Below are positions 8,536 to 16,398 of a stretch of DNA of 64,000 nucleotides, in pieces. The number at the start of each line of letters is the position of its first letter. Within the stretch, counting starts at the first letter, position 1. Both the position numbers and the translations under genes were made by a program. This DNA is from Actinoplanes ianthinogenes (lineage in GTDB: Bacteria > Actinomycetota > Actinomycetes > Mycobacteriales > Micromonosporaceae), in NCBI RefSeq assembly GCF_018324205.1, contig NZ_AP023356.1, positions 62,001-126,000 of the forward strand, given 5' to 3'. The notes under the pieces were generated by a model, which had not been told where the DNA came from, did not search any database, and saw only the letters and a program-made list of their open reading frames with translations.

Positions 8536-9389
8536 CGGCGCGTCCAGGGCCGGACCGTCGCCCAGACCACCTTGCCCTCGCGGGTGGGCATGGCGCCCCA
8601 GAGGGTGGCGGCCGCGTGCACCACGTGCAGCCCGGACCCACGCCGTGGCGGGGCGCCGTCCGGGAGCGCCGGGAAGCCGTCGAGCAATTGGGGCAGGCGC
8701 GGGGAGCCGTCACCGACCGCGAGGTGCAGGCCGTCGCCGCGCCGGGAGAGCACCATGGTGATCGGGGTGGCGGCGTGTTCGACGGCGTTGAGTACGAGTT
8801 CCGAGGTGACCAGCCGGGCCCGGTCCTGGAGTTCGGACAGCCGCCAGGCGGCACACGCGTTGGTGACCACCGCCCGGGCCGCCGCCGCGGCGCCGTCCTC
8901 CGGGGCCAGTTGCATCTCGAGCCGGCTGGTCAGCGGCATCTGCTCGGCCGCCGCGGCTCGCGCCCGCGACATGGTGTGATACATCGGCAGATATCGCTGC
9001 GCGCCGAGCCGGTGCAGCCGCCCCGCGAGCGGGCTGTCCTCCGGCACGCACACCATGACCTCGACCGGCGGCCGCATCGGCACGCCCAGCCGCCGGGCCG
9101 TCATCCAGGTCGGCACGCTCGCGGCCCGCGGGTCGGCCAGCGCCTGGAGGTCGATCAGCAGGGTGGCGGGGTGCTCGCTCAGGCACTTGCGGACCGCCGT
9201 GTGCGTGTCGTGACAGAGGCGGTTCCCCCAGGTGCCGTGCACGGCGAGGGTGAGCACCGAACTGTCCACGTCGAGCCCGACGTCGACTCCGGCGCCCCGG
9301 GACGGGTCGTAATGGTCGAAGAGGTAGGGAGGCTCCACATCGATACAACGGCGCCGAGCGGCGGCGGTCGCGGCCCTCACCACGGTCAT
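8532..9389 (-). CDS. STAS-like/HATPase anti-sigma kinase fusion
   Basis: The 285-residue protein has an N-terminal STAS-like region (about residues 35-150; strands around VLTLAVHGTWGN and LLIDLQALADPRA) and a C-terminal RsbW-type ATPase with N box SELVLNAVEHA and G box GSGLHVVHA. It has the same order as the plus-strand 241-residue protein, so the cluster holds two such fusions. It is coupled through ATGA to the following STAS gene. Expected role is cytosolic partner-switching control of a sigma factor encoded elsewhere. Confidence 0.8.
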   Translation of the reverse strand: MTVVRAATAAARRRCIDVEPPYLFDHYDPSRGAGVDVGLDVDSSVLTLAVHGTWGNRLCHDTHTAVRKCLSEHPATLLIDLQALADPRAASVPTWMTARRLGVPMRPPVEVMVCVPEDSPLAGRLHRLGAQRYLPMYHTMSRARAAAAEQMPLTSRLEMQLAPEDGAAAAARAVVTNACAAWRLSELQDRARLVTSELVLNAVEHAATPITMVLSRRGDGLHLAVGDGSPRLPQLLDGFPALPDGAPPRRGSGLHVVHAAATLWGAMPTREGKVVWATVRPWTRR

Positions 9390-9470
9390 TCATCATCAGA
9401 AAACCACACATAAAAGACATTCCGCTTTTCGTACGCCCGGCAGCGCGGCCGCCATCGCACGCTATGCTGC

Positions 9471-9549
9471 GGACGGCCGCTACTGGCGAGGGTGGAGCAC
9501 CACCGGGGACCGGCCGATCGGGACAGTGTGGCGCCGACCGCCTGGGCGC
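9471..9549 (+). promoter_or_regulatory. ZTP (pfl) riboswitch
   Basis: The leader shows the conserved ZTP-riboswitch parts in order: a GGCCG arm at 9475, CTACTGGCGA, a small hairpin GGTGGAGCACCACC, CGGGGACCGGCC closing the first arm, a variable linker, and the diagnostic CCGCCTGGGC at 9539-9548. These match the pfl motif known to bind ZMP/ZTP, the intermediate that accumulates when AICAR formylation stalls. It sits 35 nt before an AICAR formyltransferase start, a classic target. A TATGCT box at 9463-9468 could be the -10. In actinobacteria such leaders commonly act on translation or termination; which applies here was not determined. Confidence 0.88.
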
Positions 9550-9583
9550 CTCCGGCAGCAGTTCACCTGCGATCGGAGGCGAC

Positions 9584-10645
9584 ATGAAGCTTCGCTACGG
9601 CATGAACCCGCACCAGCGGCCGGCCACCCTCACCACCGTCGACCCGGCACACCAGCCGTTCCGGTTCGTGCACGGCGAGCCGTCCTACATCAACGTTCTC
9701 GACGCCGTCGCCGGCTGGCAGCTCATCCGGGAGGCCGCGACCGCGCTCGGCCGCCCGGCCGCCGCCTCGGTCAAGCACGTCTCCCCCGCCGGCGCCGCGA
9801 CCTCCGGCCCGCTGGATGCCGTCACGGCCGCCACCTACCAGCTCGATCCGGCCGGCACCGGGCCGCTGACCAGCGCCTACGTCCGTGCCCGGGACGCCGA
9901 TCCGAAGAGTTCCTACGGTGACTTCCTCGCCGTCTCCGAGCCGGTCGACGCCGAACTGGCCGACCTGCTGCGCCGGGTCGTCGCGGACGGCGTCGTCGCG
10001 CCCGGCTTCGAGGAGGGCGTCGTGGCCACCCTGTCGGCGAAGAAGAACGGCGGGTTCCTGGTGGTCGAGGCCGACCCCGGCGTCCGGCCGCCACCGGTCG
10101 AGGTCCGGGAGGTGTACGGCCTGCGCCTCACCCAGCCGCGCGACGAGGCCCCGCTGACCCGCGACCTGTTCGCCGGCTCGGAGGACCTGCTCCTCGGGTC
10201 GATCACCGCGCGGTACACCCAGTCGAATTCGGTCGTCTATGTCCGCGACGGGATGACCCTGGGGATCGGCGCGGGCCAGCAGTCCCGGATCGACTGCACC
10301 CGCATCGCCGGCGACAAGGCCGACACCTGGTGGCTGCGGCGCCACCCCGCCGTCCGGCACGACCGCACCGCCACCCGGGTGCAGGACCGGATCGCCCAGC
10401 AGCTCCAGGCCGTCGAGGCGCTGACCGCCGACGAGCGGGCCGCGTGGCTGGGCAGCCTGGACGGGGTCGCGTTCGTGTCCGACGGCGCGCTGCCGTTCGC
10501 CGACAACGTCGAGGTGGCCGCCCGGCACGGTGTCCGTCACATCGCCGAGCCGGGTGGTTCGCTGCGCTCAGCGGAGGTCGCCGACGAGTGCCGGAAGCGG
10601 GGCATCACCCTGATCCGGACCGGGGTCCGGCTGTTCCGCCACTGA
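9584..10645 (+). CDS. purH: AICAR formyltransferase without IMP cyclohydrolase domain
   Basis: The 353-residue protein corresponds to the transformylase part of PurH, which uses 10-formyl-THF to convert AICAR (ZMP) to FAICAR in purine synthesis. The catalytic Lys-His pair is in SVKHVSPAG (K64, H65), with further family blocks KKNGGFLVVEAD, TQSNSVVY and SDGALPFADNVE. The MGS-like IMP cyclohydrolase domain of normal bacterial PurH (about 200 residues) is absent. ATG 9584 follows CGGAGG and the ZTP riboswitch. Its product still needs a cyclohydrolase from elsewhere, so this may be a second, ZTP-induced enzyme. The 3' end overlaps the convergent gene by 78 bp. Confidence 0.88.
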   Translation: MKLRYGMNPHQRPATLTTVDPAHQPFRFVHGEPSYINVLDAVAGWQLIREAATALGRPAAASVKHVSPAGAATSGPLDAVTAATYQLDPAGTGPLTSAYVRARDADPKSSYGDFLAVSEPVDAELADLLRRVVADGVVAPGFEEGVVATLSAKKNGGFLVVEADPGVRPPPVEVREVYGLRLTQPRDEAPLTRDLFAGSEDLLLGSITARYTQSNSVVYVRDGMTLGIGAGQQSRIDCTRIAGDKADTWWLRRHPAVRHDRTATRVQDRIAQQLQAVEALTADERAAWLGSLDGVAFVSDGALPFADNVEVAARHGVRHIAEPGGSLRSAEVADECRKRGITLIRTGVRLFRH

Positions 10646-11644
10646 CCGGCCTCTCCTGGAAGGCATAGGCACTGATCGGCTGCGGCGGCGGAGCACCGAC
10701 CACGCCACCCAACCGGCGCCGATGATGAAGCCGAAGCTGATGATCCGGTAGAGCACCACGGTCGCGATCGCGGTGCTGGTGCCGACCCCACCGGCGAGCA
10801 GGCCGAGGATCAGCGCGCTGTCGATGACGCCGAGCCCGCCCGGCACGATGGTGATCGTCCCGGCCGCGTAGGCCGCGCAGAACGCCAGCAGCAGCTGGGT
10901 GACACTGATCTGCCCGCCGCCGATCGCCCGGAAGCACAGCCACAGGCAGGCGGCGTCGAGCAGCCAGTTCAGCACCGCGTAGGCGCCGGCCGCGGCCGCG
11001 TGCCCGGGCGTGAGCCGGGCCGCCCGCAACTGCCGGAGGAAGTCGGCGACGGCGGCCTCCCGGCGCCGGAGCCACGGGACGCGGCCCAGCACGGCACGGG
11101 CCGCCCGCTCCACCCGCTCCGGCCGCCGCGCGGCCTGCCGGATCCCCAGCGTGAGCAGCAGGATCAGCCCGCCGAGCAGGGCCAGGCCGGACCAGGCGGG
11201 CCGTCCGTCCCCGGCGATCGCGGCGCCCGCGGTCACGGCCGCGAGCGCCGCCGCGGAGAGGATCCCGGACAGCGCGATCGCCCACGAGGCGACGGCCGGC
11301 GTGGCCCCGAACCGCCGCATCTGCTGGTAGTTGAACCGGGTGGAGAAGGCCGGCCCACCGGGCAGCGTCTCGTTGAGCGAGTGCGCCGCGTAGGCGAGCG
11401 CCGCGTGCCGGTACAGCGGCGCCCGCACCCCGGCCGACCGCAGCAGCCGCCGCTGCATCCGGGCATAGGCGTTCATCGCGCCGATCCCGGCGAGCAGCGC
11501 GAGCGCCACCCAGCCGGGCCGCGGCGCCCGCAGCTCGCGGAGCGCCGCAGCCAGCGACGGCCAGGCCAGGACCAGCTCGGCGGCGAACACCGCCGCCAGC
11601 AGGAGCACGACAGCCAGCCGGATCCGGCCACGATCAATGCGCAT
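10568..11644 (-). CDS. Lysylphosphatidylglycerol synthase TM-region (YbhN-like) membrane protein
   Basis: The 358-residue protein has about eight hydrophobic helices and the YbhN/AglD/MprF-membrane family signature, including NETLPGGPAFSTRF and the later VPGGLGVID. Members are integral membrane proteins, some acting as lipid flippases or as the membrane half of MprF; there is no aminoacyl-transferase domain here. It lies 32 bp after the preceding minus-strand membrane protein and is probably cotranscribed. The last about 25 residues are low complexity and run across the end of the convergent AICAR formyltransferase gene. Confidence 0.8.
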   Translation of the reverse strand: MRIDRGRIRLAVVLLLAAVFAAELVLAWPSLAAALRELRAPRPGWVALALLAGIGAMNAYARMQRRLLRSAGVRAPLYRHAALAYAAHSLNETLPGGPAFSTRFNYQQMRRFGATPAVASWAIALSGILSAAALAAVTAGAAIAGDGRPAWSGLALLGGLILLLTLGIRQAARRPERVERAARAVLGRVPWLRRREAAVADFLRQLRAARLTPGHAAAAGAYAVLNWLLDAACLWLCFRAIGGGQISVTQLLLAFCAAYAAGTITIVPGGLGVIDSALILGLLAGGVGTSTAIATVVLYRIISFGFIIGAGWVAWSVLRRRSRSVPMPSRRGRSVAEQPDPGPDQGDAPLPALVGDLR

Positions 11645-11676
11645 GACTCATCACCCCGGCAACGGATCAGGCAGGT

Positions 11677-12702
11677 TCAGACCGCGACCGGCTCCGTGAC
11701 CGCTTCGCTCACGGCCGCCGCGTTTTCGGTACGCCGGCGCGCCCGCACGCCGCCCGCCAGGCAGAGCAGCACCCCGGCGACCAGCCAGGAGCACAGCACG
11801 ACGACCGGGTGGATCGCCCCGCTCCCGTCGAAGAACGCGGTCGAGCGCAGCAGTTGACCACCCGCACCCGGCGGCAGCAGCTGACCGAGGGCGCCGCCCC
11901 AGCCGGGCAGCATCTCGGGCGCCGAGGTCGCCCCGGAGAACGGGTTGCCGACCAGCATCATCAGCACGCCGCCGAGGGCGAACCCGGCGTAGCCGAGCAG
12001 CGACTCCAGCCCGAGCAGGGTCATCGACGTGGCCCCGACGGTCAGAGCGATGACCCCGGCGTTGAGCAGGTAGGCGCCGTCCAGGGAGCCGAACCAGAAC
12101 TGGAGGATCGCGGCCATCGCCAGGCCGCCGGTGACGGCGAAGGCGAGCGCGCCGGCGACCCGGCGGGCAGCGCCCTTGATCAGGTTGGTGAGCAGGACCG
12201 CGGCGAGCAGGCCGCCCATCACCAGCGGCAGCGCCCCGGCGGACAGGCCCGCGCCGCGCGGGTCGTCGGCGGGCAGCGGCACGAGGTCGCGGGTGGTGAC
12301 CGCCGGCGCGGCGCCGCTCCGCGCCTGACTCAGCCCGGTGGCGATCGACTGGAGCGTCTGGGCGATCGTGGCGCTGCCCGCCGAGGCCGTGATGACCTGC
12401 GGTGTCCCGGTGCTGAGGTCGATCGCGCCGTAGACCTCGCGGTCGCGGATCAGCTGCTCGGCGGCCACGGTGCTGTCGACCCGGGTGATCGCGAACCCGC
12501 CCGGGGCGCGCTGGTCGAGGGCGGCGACGACCTGCTGGGCCGCGGCGGCCGGGCCGGCCACGGCGATCGGCACGTCGTGCACCGACGAGCGGACCGACGG
12601 CCAGGCGAACGCGGTGAGCAGCACACTGATGATCACCGTGAGCAGGGCGACGGCGCCGGCCACCCGGGGCCACGGCGAGTGCTCGGTGTCGGTGGTGGGC
12701 AT
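11677..12702 (-). CDS. YhgE/Pip- or DUF3533-like membrane protein, probable efflux role
   Basis: The 341-residue protein has one N-terminal membrane helix (about 14-32), an extracytoplasmic segment of about 120 residues and then about five helices. That is the layout of ABC-2-type/YhgE-Pip/DUF3533 proteins, many of which sit in drug-export or lipid-export loci under TetR control. ATG 12702 follows AGGGGG. Its promoter is unusually clear and flanked by two palindromes (see 12719-12776). No ATPase or TetR gene is adjacent. The C-terminal coding region contains one copy of the dispersed motif TTTTCGGTACGCC (11723-11735). Confidence 0.65.
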   Translation of the reverse strand: MPTTDTEHSPWPRVAGAVALLTVIISVLLTAFAWPSVRSSVHDVPIAVAGPAAAAQQVVAALDQRAPGGFAITRVDSTVAAEQLIRDREVYGAIDLSTGTPQVITASAGSATIAQTLQSIATGLSQARSGAAPAVTTRDLVPLPADDPRGAGLSAGALPLVMGGLLAAVLLTNLIKGAARRVAGALAFAVTGGLAMAAILQFWFGSLDGAYLLNAGVIALTVGATSMTLLGLESLLGYAGFALGGVLMMLVGNPFSGATSAPEMLPGWGGALGQLLPPGAGGQLLRSTAFFDGSGAIHPVVVLCSWLVAGVLLCLAGGVRARRRTENAAAVSEAVTEPVAV

Positions 12703-12718
12703 CTCGACCCCCTAAGAG

Positions 12719-12776
12719 AACGACTATTCGTTTTTAGTGTCGAAGCCCAGCCCTCCCATGTCAAGAACGAGCGTTC
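12719..12776 (-). promoter_or_regulatory. Promoter flanked by two operator-like palindromes
   Basis: On the minus strand a perfect TTGACA (12764-12759) is followed after 17 nt by GACACT (12741-12736). Immediately upstream of the -35 lies GAACG-CT-CGTTC (12765-12776) and around the expected start of transcription lies AACGA-N4-TCGTT (12719-12732). Both are perfect inverted repeats sharing the AACG/CGTT core, as expected for a TetR-type repressor that would block RNA polymerase from both sides. The controlled gene is the membrane protein starting at 12702. Confidence 0.65.
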
Positions 12777-12861
12777 GCTTTGTATGCGACCCGCGCCACC
12801 CTGGCCCGGCGGGTCCGCCGGGCTCCCGCCCCGGCTACACCGCGGTCCGGCCGGGCGCGGG

Positions 12862-13380
12862 TCAGGTCAGCGCGATCCAGTAGCGCCGGACGGAGAAGCC
12901 GTCGAAGTGGCGGATCCCTTCGAGGACTCCGCCACGGCTCTCGATCGTCCTGGCCGAGGCGACGTTGTCGGCGAGGCACGGCACGAGGACACGGTCGAGG
13001 CCCAGCACCGTCCGGGCCTCGACGAGCATCTCGCCCAATGCCCAGCCGGCCAGCCCCCGGCGGCGCGCCGACGCCCGGATGCCGTAGCCGATCTGCCCGA
13101 AGTCGTCGTCGAACTGATGCCGCAGCACGATCCCGCCCTGAACCCGCCCCTCCTCCACGATCCACCGCGGCGACCCGTGCTTCTCGTCGGGGCAGGCCTC
13201 CCCGGCGCCGTGGGTCAGCCGGACCAGCCGGTGCACCCAGGCGGCAAATCCCTCCGGTGATCGCAGGTCGTCGTCGGCCCGGATGCCGAAGCCGTCCTCG
13301 TGCAGTCCCGGCCCCCACTCGTCGGCGCACTCCAGAAAGGCGTCACGCAGGCGGACCGTCGGCAGGATCAACTCAGGCAT
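12862..13380 (-). CDS. GNAT-family N-acetyltransferase
   Basis: The 172-residue protein has the GNAT fold. The acetyl-CoA loop is visible as IGYGIRASARRRGLAGWAL (about residues 97-115), followed by VLVPCLADNVASARTIESRGG, the typical RimJ/RimL-like C-terminal block. It transfers an acetyl group from acetyl-CoA to an amine on a small molecule or protein N-terminus; the acceptor cannot be predicted. It is separated from its neighbours by 62 and 159 bp. Confidence 0.85.
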   Translation of the reverse strand: MPELILPTVRLRDAFLECADEWGPGLHEDGFGIRADDDLRSPEGFAAWVHRLVRLTHGAGEACPDEKHGSPRWIVEEGRVQGGIVLRHQFDDDFGQIGYGIRASARRRGLAGWALGEMLVEARTVLGLDRVLVPCLADNVASARTIESRGGVLEGIRHFDGFSVRRYWIALT

Positions 13381-13442
13381 CCGGCAAATCTAGTCGTCTT
13401 CCGATCTCAAGCGCCGGATCGGACCGGGTCGCGAGGACCCGG

Positions 13443-14801
13443 TCAGGATTCCGGGGAACGGACCACGCTCATGATTTCCTTCACCTTGTCGACCCGGCTG
13501 ATCGACGTCGGGCTGATCGTCATCACCAGGCCGACTACCAACCAAACGACCGCGAAGGCCCAAAATCCCGTAGCCAGCACTCCGTCAAGAGGTGCTTCCA
13601 TTCGATCCGCAACGATCAACGCCGCGACCGGTATGCAAGATACGATCAAGTCGCGAATATAGCGGAGCGCCTCGCCGATGCGCTGAGGGCGGATCGAAAT
13701 CTCGCTCGCGAAGCCCGGCAATTTCCCGAAGTCGGCGGTCAGCAGTGCCGCAAGAAGTGTCGACACCTTTTCCTTGAGTTCACTGACGGCGACCGGGTCG
13801 GGAAGCGCCACCGTCGCCTGCCATCCTCGGATCTCGGCCGCCGATGCCACAAGCCGCGCCTGGACGAGCGCTCTCTCCCGAGCGCGGGGCAGAGGAACCG
13901 CACGCAGAAACCCCTTCTCAAGGCAGCGCGCGATCACCTCGAGATCTTGAATCCCCCACCGCCGAACCCAAGGTTCGGCGAGGTCGTAATCGATACCGGC
14001 GATCACAAGACCGACGTTGAGCCCGGACCGCAGAGCCATGTCGAAAGGCGACGCCCTCACTTGATATGCACTGAGGATCGACCAAGCGGGGAGAAAGGTG
14101 AGCAAAATCATCGCGGCGAGCAGCAGGCAGCAGATACCGGAGTAGGCGGCACCTTTGGCGATGGCCTCGTACGCGGAGGCCGGAGCGGAGGTCACGAGCG
14201 AAAGACCGAAATAGTCGGCCGGATCAACGACAAGGTACGCGATGAAAATGCCGGCCAATCCGAGAACCAGTGCTATTAAACTAAGTCTTCCATTCATACG
14301 GTTTATCAGTCGAACGGCGATATAGACCGGGACGGACATGATTATGAAAACCGCTACGCTCAGAAACAGAAGAGGCAAGTCATGGAGGCCGCGCATCACC
14401 GCCACGGCACCGATGACAACAGCCATGATCGGAAAGCAGGCAGCCAGCACCACACAGACATTGACAACAATCCGAGTAGCCGCGTACCAGGTGGCAGAGG
14501 ACCGGACGCAACCACGTCGATACCGCGATCGCAGCTTTCGCGCGGCTTCCCGGGGAAGGTCCTTGGTGATTCCGGGCTCGATGGCGCGCCACAGACCGTA
14601 ATGCTCACGGGCGTCGGACAGAATCTGCCGCCAGACCAAATCCCGTCTCACGATCGACGGGAATGGGAGCACCCTCCGCAGAAGCTGGAGCGCCCGACGG
14701 AGACCTGATCGGACACCGGCGAACGCCGATGCCGCGTAACGCCCGCCGCTCTGCTGTGCCACCGCTCCATCGTCTACAGAGTCCTTACGGCCGGCCACCA
14801 T
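13443..14801 (-). CDS. Orphan multi-pass membrane protein
   Basis: The 452-residue protein has a basic cytosolic N-terminal 100 residues, then hydrophobic segments at about 107-137, 143-165, 173-196 and 214-242, a soluble middle of about 140 residues and two further helices near 390-440. I recognise no family. Codons are visibly more AT-rich than in the neighbours, suggesting later acquisition. ATG 14801 lacks a strong ribosome site; an in-frame ATG at 14900 (MRDSIKTAAP) would add 33 residues but would make the dispersed repeat at 14845-14889 part of the protein. Topology suggests a sensor or channel-like role, but this is a guess. Confidence 0.7.
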   Translation of the reverse strand: MVAGRKDSVDDGAVAQQSGGRYAASAFAGVRSGLRRALQLLRRVLPFPSIVRRDLVWRQILSDAREHYGLWRAIEPGITKDLPREAARKLRSRYRRGCVRSSATWYAATRIVVNVCVVLAACFPIMAVVIGAVAVMRGLHDLPLLFLSVAVFIIMSVPVYIAVRLINRMNGRLSLIALVLGLAGIFIAYLVVDPADYFGLSLVTSAPASAYEAIAKGAAYSGICCLLLAAMILLTFLPAWSILSAYQVRASPFDMALRSGLNVGLVIAGIDYDLAEPWVRRWGIQDLEVIARCLEKGFLRAVPLPRARERALVQARLVASAAEIRGWQATVALPDPVAVSELKEKVSTLLAALLTADFGKLPGFASEISIRPQRIGEALRYIRDLIVSCIPVAALIVADRMEAPLDGVLATGFWAFAVVWLVVGLVMTISPTSISRVDKVKEIMSVVRSPES

Positions 14802-14844
14802 CCGACCGGACAAGTCCGATCTCCGGCGCGGCGGCCGGGCGGTG

Positions 14845-14889
14845 GGCGTACCGAAAACGCGCGGACCGCGAGGGGCTGCGGTCTTGATC
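14845..14889 (+). repeat. Split half-copy of the 19.4-kb hairpin element
   Basis: GGCGTACCGAAAAC at 14845-14858 and GCGGTCTTGATC at 14878-14889 match the two blocks of the right arm of the hairpin at 19361-19432, but are separated here by about 20 bp of unrelated sequence. It lies in the region between the orphan membrane protein and the sugar importer. Confidence 0.6.
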
Positions 14890-15080
14890 GAATCGCGCAT
14901 CACCCTTGGCGGATGAGATTCGGAGGGTGAGTGAGCGGTCACACACGGGTTGTTACCGGAAATCATCCGCCGCGAAGGATGACGTGTGGCGAGGGCAGGC
15001 AGTGAGACTGATGGATCGCTGCCGGGACGCTGGGGTCTCTTGGCTCGCCCCGGGGCGCTCGTTCGTCCTGGGAGGCACCT

Positions 15081-16385
15081 GTGCTGAGCGGACCGCGATC
15101 CACGAGAAGGCGGCTGGCGGCCTTCGCCGCCCTGATGTTGTCGGCCTCGCTGCTCGCCGGCTGTGGTGAGGACAGCGGGCCGCCGATGCTGACCTGGTAC
15201 ATCAATCCGGACAACGGCGGGCAGGGGCGGCTCGCCGACTCGTGTGCCGCGGCCTCGAACGGCGGCTACCGGGTCGATGTGCAAGTCTTGCCGAACGACG
15301 CGTCGCAGCAGCGCGAACAGCTGGTGCGGCGGCTCGCGGCGCAGGACAGCTCGATCGACCTGATGAGTCTCGACCCGCCGTTCGTGGCCGAGTTCGCCAA
15401 CGCCGGCTTCCTGCGGCCGTTCGACGCGGGTGACGTCGGCACGTTCACCCAGGGCGTGCTCAAGGGGCCGCTGGCGACCGCGTACTGGAAGGATCAGCTG
15501 GTCGCGGCGCCGTTCTGGGCGAACACCCAGCTGCTCTGGTTCCGCAAGTCGGTCGTCCAGGCGGCCGGTGTCGATCCGGCCAAGACCGGCTTCACCTGGG
15601 ACGAGATGATCAAGGCGGCCGAGAGCCAGAACAAGGTCATCGGCGTGCAGGCCAACCGGTACGAGGGCTACATGGTCTGGATCAACGCCCTGGTCATGTC
15701 GGCCGGCGGCGAGATCATCGGGAACACCGAGGCCGGCAAGGACGCCACCCCGGAGATCGCGTCCCCGGCCGGGGACACGGCGGCCCGGATCATCGGTGGG
15801 CTGTCCCGTTCGCCGGCGGCACCGCCCGCCATGCTGAACGCCGGTGAGGAGGAGGCGCGCTCGGCGTTCCAGGGCGACCGGGGCGCGTTCATGGTCAACT
15901 GGCCGTACGTCTACAGCGCCGCCAAGGAGGACGTGGCCAGCGGCGGGATACCCCAGTCGGTCGTCGACGACATCGGCTGGGCGCGGTACCCGCAGGTCAC
16001 CGCCGACCAGGCGAGCCGGCCGCCGCTGGGCGGGATCAACCTGGCCGTCGGCAACTTCACCAAGCACCCGGACCAGGCGGTGGCGCTGGTCAAGTGCGTG
16101 ACCTCGTTGCAGAACAACATCGCCTACATGCTCGACTCGGGCAACCCGGCGGCCCGGGGTGCCGCCTACGACGACCCGAAGGTGCGCGAGGCGTTCCCGA
16201 TGGCCGACGTGATCCGGACGTCGATCAACGACGCCGGGCCGCGGCCGATCACCCCGTACTACAACGACGTGTCCACGTCGGTGCAGCTCACCTGGCACCC
16301 GTCCACGGAGGTCGAGGCGCCGGCCACGCCCAAGGAGAGCGCGACCTTCATGTCCGACGTGCTCCAGGGCAAGCGACTGCTGTGA
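15081..16385 (+). CDS. lpqY: LpqY-like sugar-binding lipoprotein of an ABC importer
   Basis: The 434-residue protein begins at GTG 15081 after GGGAGG. It has a lipoprotein signal ending LLAGC with the lipidated cysteine at residue 28. The rest is a family-1 extracellular solute-binding protein and resembles mycobacterial LpqY block by block (QREQLVRRLAAQDSSIDLMS, APFWANTQLLWFRK, GVQANRYEGYMVWINAL, FMVNWPY, GGINLAV). LpqY captures trehalose and related disaccharides for SugABC; the same substrate is likely but not certain. It is the first gene of a four-gene operon that includes its own ATPase. Confidence 0.85.
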   Translation: MLSGPRSTRRRLAAFAALMLSASLLAGCGEDSGPPMLTWYINPDNGGQGRLADSCAAASNGGYRVDVQVLPNDASQQREQLVRRLAAQDSSIDLMSLDPPFVAEFANAGFLRPFDAGDVGTFTQGVLKGPLATAYWKDQLVAAPFWANTQLLWFRKSVVQAAGVDPAKTGFTWDEMIKAAESQNKVIGVQANRYEGYMVWINALVMSAGGEIIGNTEAGKDATPEIASPAGDTAARIIGGLSRSPAAPPAMLNAGEEEARSAFQGDRGAFMVNWPYVYSAAKEDVASGGIPQSVVDDIGWARYPQVTADQASRPPLGGINLAVGNFTKHPDQAVALVKCVTSLQNNIAYMLDSGNPAARGAAYDDPKVREAFPMADVIRTSINDAGPRPITPYYNDVSTSVQLTWHPSTEVEAPATPKESATFMSDVLQGKRLL

Positions 16386-16398
16386 AGGAGGTGTGGTC

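Noticed and set aside
14960-15000. TCATCC-N8-GGATGA as a LacI-type operator before lpqY
   Set aside because: Arms are only six bases with an odd spacing, and no LacI gene is nearby.
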